In this document: piece after piece, positions 40,433-51,091 of the stretch | Position numbering within the stretch: the stretch's first letter is position 1 | Layout: every line of letters starts with the position of its first letter | Position numbers and translations under genes: made by a program | Notes under the pieces: generated by a model | Seen by the model: the letters and a program-made list of their open reading frames with translations, nothing else | What the model was told of the DNA's origin: nothing | The model's database searches: none | NCBI GenBank assembly: GCA_001941135.1 | Contig: MSHL01000042.1 | Span: forward strand, 1 to 64,000 | Length of the DNA: 64,000 nt | Direction: 5' to 3' | Source: Ruminococcus sp. Zagget11 | GTDB lineage: Bacteria > Bacillota > Clostridia > Oscillospirales > Ruminococcaceae

Positions 40433-41401
40433 ATGGAAAATACAAATAAAATTCCCCTTTTGGTGATCTGCGGCCCCACAGCCTCGGGAAAAACCGCCGT
40501 GGGAGCAGAGCTTGCCCTGCAGCTTGGCGGAGAGATTGTTTCCGCAGACTCCATGCAGATATACAAAGAACCCGCCATTGCCACCGCGAAGCCGACTGCG
40601 GAGGAAATGCGGGGCGTACCTCATCACATGATAGGCTTTCTCAGCCCCGAGCAGGATTTTTCTGTGGCGGAATATGTGGAAATGGCGAGCGGACACATTG
40701 CCGATATCCACAGCCGCGGTCTTTTGCCGATTGTTGTGGGAGGTACGGGACTGTATATAAACTCCCTTATCGACAATATAGATTTCGGATATGCCGTTTC
40801 CGATCCCGCTCTGCGGCAAAGGCTTGAGGACGATGTAAAAAGCATCGGAGCGGAAGCTATGCACAAGCGCCTTTCGGAGCTTGACCCAAAGGCAGCCGAA
40901 AGGATTCACCCGAATAATACCGTTAGGGTTATACGGGCAATAGAAATGTGTATGCTTTCCGGAAGAACTGCCGAGGAAAATATGGCGCTCAGCCGAAAAA
41001 ACGAATCCCCTTACGATGTCTGTATGATAGGTCTTACCTGCTTTGACAGGAGTATTCTCTATGACAGGATAAACCGCCGTGTGGACGAAATGATCGGAAT
41101 GGGGCTTGTGGAAGAGGCAAGGGGGATTTATGAAAAATACCGATTAAAGACTGCCTCCAACGCTATCGGATATAAGGAGCTTATACCTTATTTCGATAAT
41201 CAGTGTACTCTTGAAGATGCAATTGAGAAAATTAAGCGTGAAACACGGCGATATGCCAAAAGACAGCTCACATGGTTTCGTCGAGATGCACGAATTTCAT
41301 GGATTGATACCGCAAATTCTGAACAATTTGACGGAATTATAAATATGTGCAAGTTTAATATAGCCAAATCGAAAATTATGTGTTATAATATAAAAGAGTA
41401 G
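40433..41401 (+). CDS. miaA: tRNA dimethylallyltransferase
   Basis: VICGPTASGKTAVGAELALQLGGEIVSADSMQIYK, VGGTGLYINSL, RQLTWFRRD. Confidence 0.96.
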   Translation: MENTNKIPLLVICGPTASGKTAVGAELALQLGGEIVSADSMQIYKEPAIATAKPTAEEMRGVPHHMIGFLSPEQDFSVAEYVEMASGHIADIHSRGLLPIVVGGTGLYINSLIDNIDFGYAVSDPALRQRLEDDVKSIGAEAMHKRLSELDPKAAERIHPNNTVRVIRAIEMCMLSGRTAEENMALSRKNESPYDVCMIGLTCFDRSILYDRINRRVDEMIGMGLVEEARGIYEKYRLKTASNAIGYKELIPYFDNQCTLEDAIEKIKRETRRYAKRQLTWFRRDARISWIDTANSEQFDGIINMCKFNIAKSKIMCYNIKE

Positions 41402-41511
41402 CATGGCACAGCTGTTTCTTTACGGACACCGCCATGCCCTTAGGATAAACCATAACGAACCTATCAGATTTATATACTGTGGTTTTACATTGCCAAGAAA
41501 GGAACATAAAT

Positions 41512-41748
41512 ATGAATAAAGCTTTAAATCTTCAGGATGTCTTTTTAAATCAGGCAAGAAAGGACAGAATCCCCATTACCTGCATACTCACCAACGGATT
41601 TCAGTTCAAGGGTCTTATCAAGGGCTTTGACAGCTACTCCGTTATAATTGAAACCGAGGGAAAGCAGGAGCTTGTTTTCAAGCACGCTATCTCCACAATT
41701 ATCCCCGCAAGACCGGTTTCAATACTTGATACCGAGGAAAATGACTGA
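41512..41748 (+). CDS. hfq: RNA chaperone Hfq
   Basis: [41 protein letters not shown]...[14 protein letters not shown]. Confidence 0.96.
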   Translation: MNKALNLQDVFLNQARKDRIPITCILTNGFQFKGLIKGFDSYSVIIETEGKQELVFKHAISTIIPARPVSILDTEEND

Positions 41749-41766
41749 CCTTTACGGGCGGTGTAA

Positions 41767-43188
41767 TTGAAAATGAATGACCGTTTAATGAAATTGGTCA
41801 TAGCTCTTGTTGCCGTGGGTTTGTTCATTATAATAGCTTATCAGGCTTATGCCGGCGTTACCGATGAGTATAAGACCGAAACCGCTGTTATATATTCGTC
41901 CGCCGATGCCGTTTCGTTCAGAGGCGTTTACATACGCAACGAATCCGTAATAAACCAATATGTCAACGGAATGCTCTACTTTGAGGTTTCGGACGGAAGT
42001 AAGGTTGGCAACGGCTCTGCGGTTGCAAGGGTTTATGACAGCGAGGATGAGATCAATACCATTCAGCGCATAAGTGAGGTTGAAGATGAAATTGATCTGC
42101 TTGAAGCTGCACAAAATCCCGGTACCACCTCCACTGCACAGCCGGAATTTATTTCAAACCTTATAAGCGAGGACTATCAGACACTCGCTACCTCACTTGC
42201 CAAGGCGGATGTGTCCAATATAGGAGATCAGCGGGATAATCTGCTGACGCTTATGTCCATATACCAAATATCCATAGGCAAGGAAACCAATTACAACACC
42301 CGCATAAACAGCCTGTATAATGAGCTGTCCTCACTGCTAAGCCTTAATGTAACCGAAAAAAGCACAGTTCTCTCCCCCGATTCGGGATACTTTGTAAGCT
42401 ATACCGATGGGTATGAAAGCATACTCAGCATTGATACAACCGACGATTTGACCGCCGATGAAATCAAAACTATTACAAGCGGGCAGGGTGCCAATGAAAT
42501 AAAGGACACGGAAATCGGCAAGCTTATCAAGGGCTACAACTGGAAAATTGCCGGAGTAATAGATAACTCCGCTCATGTTTACAATGCCGGAGATACCGTT
42601 ACATTAAGCTTTACGTCCACCCCCGATGTGGTAAACGCCGTTATTGAACGGCTCGACGCCACAGAGTCCGAGGATGAATCGGTGACTGTACTGCGCTGCG
42701 AGGAAATGACCTACGACTTAGTGCAGAAGCGTGTGGAAAGAGTTGAAATGACCCTTAACGACTTTGAGGGTATACGGGTTTCGCGGGATGCCATACGTTT
42801 TGACAAGGATAATAACATGGGCGTCTATGTCCTTTGGGGACAAAGAGTGCTGTTCAAGAAGCTGGACGTTATATTTGAAAGCGATGATTACCTGCTTTCA
42901 AGGATAACCTCCGACAGCGACTATGTTGCTGTTTATGATGAAATAATACTTGACGGTGTCAATACCGCCGACTATATGTCAAATCTGGACGATGAAGGTC
43001 TTGATGAAACCGAGGATGAGGAGTATGAAATTATCCGATATACCTTGGAGGATATCAAGGACGAGGAGGACACTGCACAGGAAAACGATGCGTCGGACGA
43101 TAATACCGTGTCGGAGTCGGATGACGAAAGCGCGAATACCGAAAGCAGCGAAAATTCCTCCGGCGGGGAGGTAATTAACTTTGAATAA
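41767..43188 (+). CDS. HlyD/membrane-fusion-like protein linked to cell-division cluster
   Basis: Single N-terminal TM, coiled/lipoyl-like segments, location directly upstream of yggS-sepF; acidic C-terminal tail. Confidence 0.65.
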   Translation: MKMNDRLMKLVIALVAVGLFIIIAYQAYAGVTDEYKTETAVIYSSADAVSFRGVYIRNESVINQYVNGMLYFEVSDGSKVGNGSAVARVYDSEDEINTIQRISEVEDEIDLLEAAQNPGTTSTAQPEFISNLISEDYQTLATSLAKADVSNIGDQRDNLLTLMSIYQISIGKETNYNTRINSLYNELSSLLSLNVTEKSTVLSPDSGYFVSYTDGYESILSIDTTDDLTADEIKTITSGQGANEIKDTEIGKLIKGYNWKIAGVIDNSAHVYNAGDTVTLSFTSTPDVVNAVIERLDATESEDESVTVLRCEEMTYDLVQKRVERVEMTLNDFEGIRVSRDAIRFDKDNNMGVYVLWGQRVLFKKLDVIFESDDYLLSRITSDSDYVAVYDEIILDGVNTADYMSNLDDEGLDETEDEEYEIIRYTLEDIKDEEDTAQENDASDDNTVSESDDESANTESSENSSGGEVINFE

Positions 43189-43879
43189 TGACAGCCGCTG
43201 CGATATGATTGCCGAAAACATTAAGGTAATCCTCCATAACGTGGCTGAAGCTAAGGCAAGCTGCGGCCGTGAGAGTGATGATATAAAAATTATGGCGGTA
43301 TCGAAAACTGTCCCGCCGGAATACGTCAACTTTGCGGTTTCCAAAGGATTTAGCCTTATCGGCGAGAACCGAGTTCAGGAATTTTTACAAAAGAAAGAAT
43401 ATTATGTAAACAATGCTGAAATTCAGTTCATTGGGCACTTGCAATCCAACAAAATAAAGTATATTATAGATAGTGTATCGATGATACAGTCCGTGGACAG
43501 CGTTTCCCTTGCCAAGGAAATTGGCAGACAGGCGCTGAAAAACGGAAAATGTATGGATATACTCTGCGAGGTAAATATCGGAGGAGAGAACAGCAAAAGC
43601 GGTTTTTCTCCCGACAGCCTGGCGGATGCCGTGTATGAGCTTGCACAGACTGACGGTATAAAGGTGAGGGGATTTATGACAATCCCCCCGAAATCCGACA
43701 GTCCCATCTATTTGGAAAAAATGCAGCGGCTATACATGGATATAAAAGCGGCAAAAATCGATAATACGGATATATCCGTGCTTTCAATGGGTATGTCGGG
43801 TGATTATGTCGATGCGGTCAAATACGGCAGCACAATGGTGCGAATCGGCACAGGACTTTTTGGCGCAAGGCAAAAATAA
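43181..43879 (+). CDS. YggS-family pyridoxal phosphate homeostasis protein
   Basis: IMAVSKTVPPEYVNFAV, LIGENRVQEFLQKK, FIGHLQSNKIKYI, LSMGMSGDYVDAVKYGSTMVRIGTGLFG. Confidence 0.95.
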   Translation: MNNDSRCDMIAENIKVILHNVAEAKASCGRESDDIKIMAVSKTVPPEYVNFAVSKGFSLIGENRVQEFLQKKEYYVNNAEIQFIGHLQSNKIKYIIDSVSMIQSVDSVSLAKEIGRQALKNGKCMDILCEVNIGGENSKSGFSPDSLADAVYELAQTDGIKVRGFMTIPPKSDSPIYLEKMQRLYMDIKAAKIDNTDISVLSMGMSGDYVDAVKYGSTMVRIGTGLFGARQK

Positions 43880-43940
43880 CAGAATAACAGAATTTGGCGA
43901 CAGCTCGCCTGAATAAAAAACGAAAGGGAGAAAAAATAAA

Positions 43941-44405
43941 ATGGGTTTTTTGGATAGCGTTAAGGATGCATTGGGATTCGGTGACGACTACGGTTCGGAC
44001 GAATACGATTCCCAGGAGTATGGACAGAATAATCAGTCGCAGGGCAGAGATTATCGCCAGGACAGCTACGACGATGGGGGCTATGGAAACAATAAGCCCA
44101 ACAGAGTGATGAATATAACCGCAACAGCACAGCTGCAGGTTATATTGGTAAAGCCCAGCAAGTTCCAAGAAACAAAGGAAATCGCCGATCACCTTAACAA
44201 CAAGAAAACGGTTGTCCTTAACCTTGAGGTTACCACACCCGATATTACCAGGAGAATTATCGATTTTCTTGGCGGTGTGGCTTACGCAAACGGAGGCAGC
44301 ATAAAGCCTGTTGCCCACAATACCTTTATAATTACCCCCTACAACGTGGGATTTCAGGGTGATGAGCTTTCCGCCGAGCTTGAAAACAACGGCGTTCAGC
44401 TTTAA
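43941..44405 (+). CDS. sepF: Cell division protein SepF
   Basis: MGFLDSVKDALGFG..., VVLNLEVTTPDITRRIIDFLGGVAYANGGSIKPVAHNTFIITP. Confidence 0.95.
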   Translation: MGFLDSVKDALGFGDDYGSDEYDSQEYGQNNQSQGRDYRQDSYDDGGYGNNKPNRVMNITATAQLQVILVKPSKFQETKEIADHLNNKKTVVLNLEVTTPDITRRIIDFLGGVAYANGGSIKPVAHNTFIITPYNVGFQGDELSAELENNGVQL

Positions 44406-44419
44406 CAGCCTTTCGGATT

Positions 44420-45208
44420 ATGGTGAGTATTTCCGAAGCGGAGCTTAACCGCGATGAAAAAATCCTCGCCGCACATCTGTCGGATATGGTTGAGGACTGC
44501 TGCAAGAGCTTTCGACCCTGCTTCACCTTTTTCCTCACAGAGAGAGAATGTGTGGTGGCGGAGAATGTGCTGGGGCGTCTTTGCGGTTCAGAGGACACAC
44601 CCTGCTTTCTCGCATACGGTGGCTATGAGGGCGCACAGCGCAGAGTTATGGGAATTTTCCCGCCTTATGGAGAAGCGGATTTTTCGCTTTTCCCTATAAC
44701 TGCGGTGAAATTTACCTATCGCCGCGAGGACAAGCTTTCTCACCGTGATTTTCTCGGCTGCCTTATGAATTTGCAAATTGAACGTCGGCTTATCGGAGAT
44801 ATTATCTGCGATGAGGGAAAAGCCTTTGCCCTTATGAACGATAATGCCGCAGAGCTTGCGGCTTCATCTGTCACAAAGGTGGGACGAGTGGGCGTTAAGA
44901 CTGCCATTGCGGATAAATCCGATTTGATAGTCCATCACGATTTTTTCAAGGAAACGAGCGCTTCGGTTGCTTCAATGCGGCTTGACTGTATTCTCGCGTC
45001 AGCCGTGAACATAAGCCGTGAAAAAGCGGCGATACTTATACGCTCCGGAGGAGTCAGTGTCAATCATATACAGCGGGAAAGCGTTTCCCATACTGTAAAT
45101 GACGGCGATTTGCTGTCTGTAAAGGGCTTCGGGAGATTTCTTATTTCCGCAGATGGCGGTGAAACGCGAAAAGGGCGGCTGCATATAACCGTGAAAAAGT
45201 ATCTTTAA
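44420..45208 (+). CDS. YlmH-like S4-domain RNA-binding protein
   Basis: S4 domain (MRLDCILASAVNISREKAAILIRSGGVSVNHIQRE), position between sepF and divIVA. Confidence 0.92.
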   Translation: MVSISEAELNRDEKILAAHLSDMVEDCCKSFRPCFTFFLTERECVVAENVLGRLCGSEDTPCFLAYGGYEGAQRRVMGIFPPYGEADFSLFPITAVKFTYRREDKLSHRDFLGCLMNLQIERRLIGDIICDEGKAFALMNDNAAELAASSVTKVGRVGVKTAIADKSDLIVHHDFFKETSASVASMRLDCILASAVNISREKAAILIRSGGVSVNHIQRESVSHTVNDGDLLSVKGFGRFLISADGGETRKGRLHITVKKYL

Positions 45209-45273
45209 ATAAAAAAATAATGCCAAGATGCGGTAGTATAAATAACCGCATTGTCGGGGAAAGAGGGATAATA

Positions 45274-45924
45274 ATGATTACCGCAAACGATGTCAATATG
45301 AAACGCTTTGAGCAGGCAAGACCCGGTTACAAAACAGAAGAGGTTGACGAATTTCTTAAGGAAATTGCGGATCAGCTTGAAGAGATGATCCGTGAAAAGG
45401 ATGATTCCGAAAATAAGATCGGTATCCTTGTTGAGAGCATAAGAGAATATAAGAACGATGAGGAGGCTCTTAAGGAGGCTCTTATCGGTGCGCATAAACA
45501 GGCAAAGGTCGTAACGGCTCAGGCTGAAGAGGAGGCTGCCGCTATAGTTGCCGAGGCTAAGGCAAAGGCTGACGCCATCATTGCCGAGGCCAATGCAAAG
45601 GCTGACGAAATTATCGGATCTACAGGCATTCGCGCCGAAAAGGCAAGGGCGGAGTTCAACAACATGAAGAAAGAGGTTTCCGATTTCAAGTCGGAGATCC
45701 TCGGTATGTATAAGAAGCATATTACCCTTATAACATCCCTCCCCGACCTAAGTGATGATGAAACGGATCAGCAGAGTGCCGACCCCGCACCTGCCAAGGC
45801 TCCCGAAAAGGTAAGACCTACGGGCAGAGTAAAGGCGGCCGATACACCTGCGGATATGGATTCCACCGTTGTTTTTGGCACACCGGAAGCGGCATCCAAT
45901 CACCTTAATTCCCTTAAAAAATAA
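45274..45924 (+). CDS. DivIVA domain protein
   Basis: MITANDVNMKRFEQARPGYKTEEVDEFLKEIADQLEEM; coiled coil. Confidence 0.93.
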   Translation: MITANDVNMKRFEQARPGYKTEEVDEFLKEIADQLEEMIREKDDSENKIGILVESIREYKNDEEALKEALIGAHKQAKVVTAQAEEEAAAIVAEAKAKADAIIAEANAKADEIIGSTGIRAEKARAEFNNMKKEVSDFKSEILGMYKKHITLITSLPDLSDDETDQQSADPAPAKAPEKVRPTGRVKAADTPADMDSTVVFGTPEAASNHLNSLKK

Positions 45925-45934
45925 TAGCCGGTAT

Positions 45935-45960
45935 ACCGCATGACGTAAATCATGCGGTTT
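45935..45960 (+). terminator. Hairpin between divIVA and ileS (weak terminator/attenuator)
   Basis: ACCGCATGA-cgtaaa-TCATGCGGT followed by TT. Confidence 0.4.
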
Positions 45961-46008
45961 ATGCAGGTTATATGAATTTATAAAAAGCATTCAAGGAGAG
46001 AATACCCT

Positions 46009-48819
46009 ATGTCACAGGATTATAATTCCACGCTTAATCTTCCCTCTACCGAGTTTTCCATGAGAGGAAATCTCACCACAAAAGAGCCTGTTATGATTGA
46101 AGATTGGGACAAAAACGAAATTTACCGCAAGATGATAGAAAAGAACAGCTCAAAGCCTACCTATGTCCTCCATGACGGACCTCCCTATGCCAACGGAGAT
46201 ATTCACATGGGAACAGCCCTTAATAAGGTACTCAAGGATATTATCGTTAAGGATAAGAACATGAGCGGCTACTGCTCCCCCTATATCCCCGGTTGGGATA
46301 CCCACGGTCTGCCAATTGAGCTTAAGGTACTGAAGCAGCTGGGCGTTGAGAACGGCGCTGTTGAGCCTGTGGAGCTGCGCAAGAAATGCACGGAATATGC
46401 CCATGAGCAGGTAAACAGCCAAATGGCGCAGTTCAAGCGTCTTGGTGTTTGGGGCGATTTCGATAATCCCTACCTTACCCTCACCCATGAATTTGAGGCA
46501 AGGGAAATTGAGGTATTCGGCGAAATGTACAGCAAGGGATATATTTACAAGGGGTTAAAGCCCGTTTATTGGTGTCCCGACTGCCAAACAGCTCTTGCGG
46601 AGGCTGAAATTGAGTATGCCAACGATCCCTGCCGCTCTATCTTCGTAAAATTCAAGGTAAAGAATGATAAGGGGCTGCTTACCGCCAAGGGAATTGATCC
46701 TAACAAGACATACTTCGTTATATGGACCACCACCACATGGACGCTCCCCGGAAACCTTGCTATTGCACTGGGGCCTGAGTATGAATACACCGTATTCAAT
46801 GCGGGGGACGAAAACTATATAATGGCCACAGAGCTTGCAGGCGGAGCAATGAAGGCTGCGGGAATTGAGGATTATACCGCCGTTGCCTCATTTAAGGGCA
46901 GCGAGCTGGAATATATGACTGCGGAGCATCCCTTTATGGGAAGAGATTCGCTGGTTATCGTAGGCGATCATGTCACGCTGGAAAGCGGTACAGGCTGCGT
47001 TCACACCGCCCCCGGCTTTGGTGTTGACGACTTTGAGGTATGCAAGAAATATCCCGAAATAGGAATGACAGTGCCTGTTGATTTCAAGGGAATTTTGACC
47101 GAGGAAGCCGGAAAATATCAAGGACTTACCACTGCTGCCGCAAATAAGGTTATAGCTGCGGATTTGATTGAGAGCGGCGCAATGTTCGCCTCGGAAAATA
47201 TTGAGCACCAATATCCCCACTGCTGGAGATGTAAAAAGCCCGTGCTTTTCCGCGCAACCGAACAGTGGTTTTGCTCCGTAAAGGACTTTAAGGATGATGC
47301 CGTTAAGGCGATAGAGGACGTACAATGGATTCCCGCATGGGGCGAGGACAGAATCAAGGGAATGGTAACAGACAGAAGCGACTGGTGCATTTCCCGTCAG
47401 AGGACATGGGGCGTACCTATTCCCGTCGTATACTGCAAGGACTGCGGAAAGCCTGTTGTTACACCGGAAACCATTAAGGCTGTTTCCGATATGTTCCGTG
47501 AGGAAGGCTCGGATTCATGGTATATAAAGGATCCTGCCCGGTTCATACCCGCAAGCGTTAAGTGTGAATGCGGCTGCGGCGAGTTTATCAAGGAAAAGGA
47601 TATTTTCGATGTATGGTTCGACAGCGGTGTTACACACAGGGCTGTTATGAAGGAAAGAGGCTTTGATCTCCCCGTAGATCTTTACCTTGAGGGTGCAGAC
47701 CAATACAGAGGCTGGTTCCAGTCCTCACTTCTCACCTCCGCCGCTACCACGGGCACAGCTCCCTATAAGGCTGTCTGCACCCACGGCTGGGTTGTTGACG
47801 GCGAAGGAAGAGCCATGCACAAATCCTTAGGCAACGGCATCGACCCCAAGGATATAATCGGTCAAAACGGCGCGGATATACTCCGTCTGTGGGTTGCCTC
47901 CTCGGATTATCATGCGGATATAAGAATATCCAAGGATATTATAAAGCAGCTTTCCGATATGTACAAGAAGATAAGGAATACCGCAAGATTTATGCTTGGA
48001 AACCTCTCTAACGGCAGCGGCTTCAACCCCGATACCGATATGGTTTACGTAAATGATATGCCCGAAATAGATAAATGGGCGCTTATTAAGCTGAACAGCC
48101 TTATTGACAAGGTAAAGGAGGCTTATAACGCGTTCGACTTCCATATTGTCGTACACAGCATTCATAACTTCTGCGTAGTGGATATGTCCAGCTTCTACCT
48201 TGATATTATCAAGGACAGACTTTACTGCGACGGCGAAAAATCCCTTGACAGACGCAGCGCACAGACCGTTATGTACACAGTCCTCAGCGCGGTTTCAAGG
48301 CTTATTGCCCCGATACTTTCATTTACCGCAGAGGAAATTTGGAAATACAGCCCCCACTACGCACAGGATGACAAGGAAAGCATTTTCCTTAATTCAATGC
48401 CCGAAAAGGTTGCTGTCACCGTTTCCGATGACTTCACCGCAAGGTGGGATGAAATATACAATGTCCGTACTGCCGTTTCAAAGGCATTGGAGCTTAAGAG
48501 AGCGCAAAAGTTTATCGGCGCATCTCTTGAAGCAAGGGTAATACTCCATGCGGAGGATAAGGCACTTTACGAAAGACTGAAATCCTACGAGGATATACTC
48601 CCAACCGTGATTATCGTTTCAGGACTGGAAATAGTCAACGACAATGCAGGTGAATTTAAGTGCGAGGATCAGAATTTTGCGGATAAGCTTTCATTCAGCG
48701 TTGAACGTGCCCTTGGCGATAAATGCGAACGCTGCTGGAGCTACAGCACCACTGTGGGCGAAAACTCACAGCACCCCACCCTCTGCTCACGGTGCTGCGG
48801 ACAGGTAACGGGTAATTAA
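46009..48819 (+). CDS. ileS: Isoleucyl-tRNA synthetase
   Basis: PYANGDIHMGTALNK (HIGH), AMHKSLGNGIDP (KMSKS variant), C-terminal zinc motif CERCW...CSRC. Confidence 0.98.
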   Translation: MSQDYNSTLNLPSTEFSMRGNLTTKEPVMIEDWDKNEIYRKMIEKNSSKPTYVLHDGPPYANGDIHMGTALNKVLKDIIVKDKNMSGYCSPYIPGWDTHGLPIELKVLKQLGVENGAVEPVELRKKCTEYAHEQVNSQMAQFKRLGVWGDFDNPYLTLTHEFEAREIEVFGEMYSKGYIYKGLKPVYWCPDCQTALAEAEIEYANDPCRSIFVKFKVKNDKGLLTAKGIDPNKTYFVIWTTTTWTLPGNLAIALGPEYEYTVFNAGDENYIMATELAGGAMKAAGIEDYTAVASFKGSELEYMTAEHPFMGRDSLVIVGDHVTLESGTGCVHTAPGFGVDDFEVCKKYPEIGMTVPVDFKGILTEEAGKYQGLTTAAANKVIAADLIESGAMFASENIEHQYPHCWRCKKPVLFRATEQWFCSVKDFKDDAVKAIEDVQWIPAWGEDRIKGMVTDRSDWCISRQRTWGVPIPVVYCKDCGKPVVTPETIKAVSDMFREEGSDSWYIKDPARFIPASVKCECGCGEFIKEKDIFDVWFDSGVTHRAVMKERGFDLPVDLYLEGADQYRGWFQSSLLTSAATTGTAPYKAVCTHGWVVDGEGRAMHKSLGNGIDPKDIIGQNGADILRLWVASSDYHADIRISKDIIKQLSDMYKKIRNTARFMLGNLSNGSGFNPDTDMVYVNDMPEIDKWALIKLNSLIDKVKEAYNAFDFHIVVHSIHNFCVVDMSSFYLDIIKDRLYCDGEKSLDRRSAQTVMYTVLSAVSRLIAPILSFTAEEIWKYSPHYAQDDKESIFLNSMPEKVAVTVSDDFTARWDEIYNVRTAVSKALELKRAQKFIGASLEARVILHAEDKALYERLKSYEDILPTVIIVSGLEIVNDNAGEFKCEDQNFADKLSFSVERALGDKCERCWSYSTTVGENSQHPTLCSRCCGQVTGN

Positions 48820-48832
48820 GGACTGATTGAAG

Positions 48833-49351
48833 ATGGTCTTGCTATTTTGGCTCTGCATTGCTGCGGCGGTTATAATTGACAGAATAACAAAGTACTGTGC
48901 CGTAAACGCCCTTACCGAGGGCGAGGTTGTAAAGGTAATCGGAATTGGCGACACAGATATATTATCCTTTACCATTCACCGCAACACAGGTGCGGCGTTC
49001 AGCAGCTTTTCGGATAAAACCGTAGTGCTGATAGCCGTCACCGCAATTGCCCTTATCGCTATGATAATATTTTTCCACAGGGAAAAACACAAGCACCCAC
49101 TTATGACCGTAACCTTTGCAATGGTAATAGGGGGCGGAATAGGCAATTTAATCGACCGCTGTATGCAGCTTTACGTTGTGGATTTCATCAAGCTGTTCCC
49201 CTTTTCGTTTATATTCAACATAGCCGATGTTTTTGTGGTGATAGGCGCAATTCTGCTGCTTATTTACTATATTTTCATAGACGAGAAATACAAAAAGCAG
49301 TTTGAGGAAAATCCCCCCGACACTGCCGAGGTGGAGAATAATGGAGAATGA
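48833..49351 (+). CDS. lspA: Lipoprotein signal peptidase
   Basis: IIDRITKYCAV, HRNTGAAFSSF, GGGIGNLIDRCM, VVDFIKLFPFSFIFNIADVFVVIGAILL. Confidence 0.95.
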   Translation: MVLLFWLCIAAAVIIDRITKYCAVNALTEGEVVKVIGIGDTDILSFTIHRNTGAAFSSFSDKTVVLIAVTAIALIAMIIFFHREKHKHPLMTVTFAMVIGGGIGNLIDRCMQLYVVDFIKLFPFSFIFNIADVFVVIGAILLLIYYIFIDEKYKKQFEENPPDTAEVENNGE

Positions 49352-50255
49352 TAACACCGTTTATATATCCGCCGAGACTTGTCACAACGGAACAAGGATA
49401 GATAAGCTGCTGTCCGAATACTGCTCCGATATAAGCCGCTCAATGGCTGTGAAAATGCTGGAAAGCGGACTTGTGACGGTAGACGGAAAAGCGGTAAAGA
49501 AAAGCTATATCGTCAGCGAGGGGGACGAAATATCAGCAATAATTCCCGAGCCGGAAATTATTGACGTTGTTCCCGAAAACATACCTATTGAAATAGTTTA
49601 CGAGGATAGCTCCCTCCTTGTGGTTAATAAACCCCAGGGAATGGTGGTTCACCCCGCGCCGGGAAATTACAGCGGCACGCTGGTAAATGCGCTGATGTAC
49701 CATTGCGTGGGAAAGCTTTCCTCCATAAACGGGATTATTCGTCCCGGAATAGTACACAGAATCGACAAGAATACAGGGGGACTGCTTATGGTTGCAAAGA
49801 CCGATGAAGCCCACACCTTTCTTGCCGAACAGATAAAGACACATAGCTTTACACGGGAATATGAGGCTATTGTCTGCGGACATCTGCCAAAGGACAGCGA
49901 CACCGTAAATGCGCCTATCGGCAGACACCCGGTGGACAGAAAGAAAATGGCTGTTACGGAAAAAAATTCCCGTGAGGCAATTACACATTATACGGTAATA
50001 AGGGGGCTTAAGGGCTATACCCATGTACGGCTGCGGCTGGAAACGGGACGAACCCACCAAATCCGCGTGCATATGGCATATATAGGACACCCCATAATCG
50101 GTGACGATGTCTACGGAAAGCCCTTTAAGGGACTTTTGGGGCAATGCCTTTTCGCCAAGAAAATCGGCTTTATACATCCGATTTCCCGCGAGTACATGGA
50201 ATTTGAAAGTCCCCTTCCCGATTATTTTACCGAAACCCTTGAAAGGCTTACTTAA
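49341..50255 (+). CDS. RluA/RluD-family 23S rRNA pseudouridine synthase
   Basis: S4 domain; NKPQGMVVHPAPGNYSGTLVNAL, RPGIVHRIDKNTGGLLMVAKTDEAH, GRTHQIRVHMAYIGHPIIGD. Confidence 0.95.
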   Translation: MENDNTVYISAETCHNGTRIDKLLSEYCSDISRSMAVKMLESGLVTVDGKAVKKSYIVSEGDEISAIIPEPEIIDVVPENIPIEIVYEDSSLLVVNKPQGMVVHPAPGNYSGTLVNALMYHCVGKLSSINGIIRPGIVHRIDKNTGGLLMVAKTDEAHTFLAEQIKTHSFTREYEAIVCGHLPKDSDTVNAPIGRHPVDRKKMAVTEKNSREAITHYTVIRGLKGYTHVRLRLETGRTHQIRVHMAYIGHPIIGDDVYGKPFKGLLGQCLFAKKIGFIHPISREYMEFESPLPDYFTETLERLT

Positions 50256-50258
50256 TTT

Positions 50259-51086
50259 ATGTTTGAGGATATATCGAAAATTTTGCTGCTGACGGATATG
50301 GACGGCACTCTGCTTTCCAAGGACAAGAGCGTTTCCCCTGAAAATCTTGCGGCTCTGTCCCGTTTTCGCAAGGCAGGTGGACGATTCGGCATTGCCACGG
50401 GACGGGTTATCCAGGCAACGCAGCAATATGCCGAAACACTCAGCCTTGACGGGCCGTCGGTTCTATGCAACGGCTGTATGATATACGATTTCGGCGATAA
50501 AACAGTGAAGTGGCAGGAAACCTTGCCCGAGGATAAGGCAAAGGTCATGATTACGGAGCTTTTGAACCGTTTTCCCCAAGTATCTGCGGAGATAAATACG
50601 CCCTTTACCGCCTATGTGGTGCAGTGCAATGATATTTCACGGCAGCACAGGGTAATTGCGGGTATGACAGCGGTTGAAGAGGTAAACTCCATTGAGGACG
50701 TACCGAGGGGAAGCTGGAACAAGGTGCTTTTTGCGATGGAAAGCCGTTTTGTATCCGAATTTGCCCAGTACGCGAAAAGCCTGCAATATTACGACTGTGC
50801 CGAGTTTGTCACCTCGGATGCGGTTTATCACGAAATGCTCCCTCCCCATTGCTCCAAGGGCGATGCCATGAGGAAGATAGTTTCCCTTTACAAGCTTGAC
50901 GGCTATACCGTTGTCGCTATGGGTGACTACAACAATGACCTACGAATGCTGGAGCTTGCCGACTTTGCAGCCTGCCCCTCAACGGCAATACCCGAAGTGA
51001 AGGCAGCTGCCGACATGGTTTGCAAGGCTGACAGCAGCACCGCTGTGGCGGAGGTATTAAGCTATATTATGGATAGAAAGGATTGA
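50259..51086 (+). CDS. Cof-type HAD superfamily phosphatase
   Basis: LLTDMDGTLLSKDKSVS, FGIATGR, KGDAMRKI, AMGDYNNDLRMLELADF. Confidence 0.92.
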   Translation: MFEDISKILLLTDMDGTLLSKDKSVSPENLAALSRFRKAGGRFGIATGRVIQATQQYAETLSLDGPSVLCNGCMIYDFGDKTVKWQETLPEDKAKVMITELLNRFPQVSAEINTPFTAYVVQCNDISRQHRVIAGMTAVEEVNSIEDVPRGSWNKVLFAMESRFVSEFAQYAKSLQYYDCAEFVTSDAVYHEMLPPHCSKGDAMRKIVSLYKLDGYTVVAMGDYNNDLRMLELADFAACPSTAIPEVKAAADMVCKADSSTAVAEVLSYIMDRKD

Positions 51087-51091
51087 ATTAC

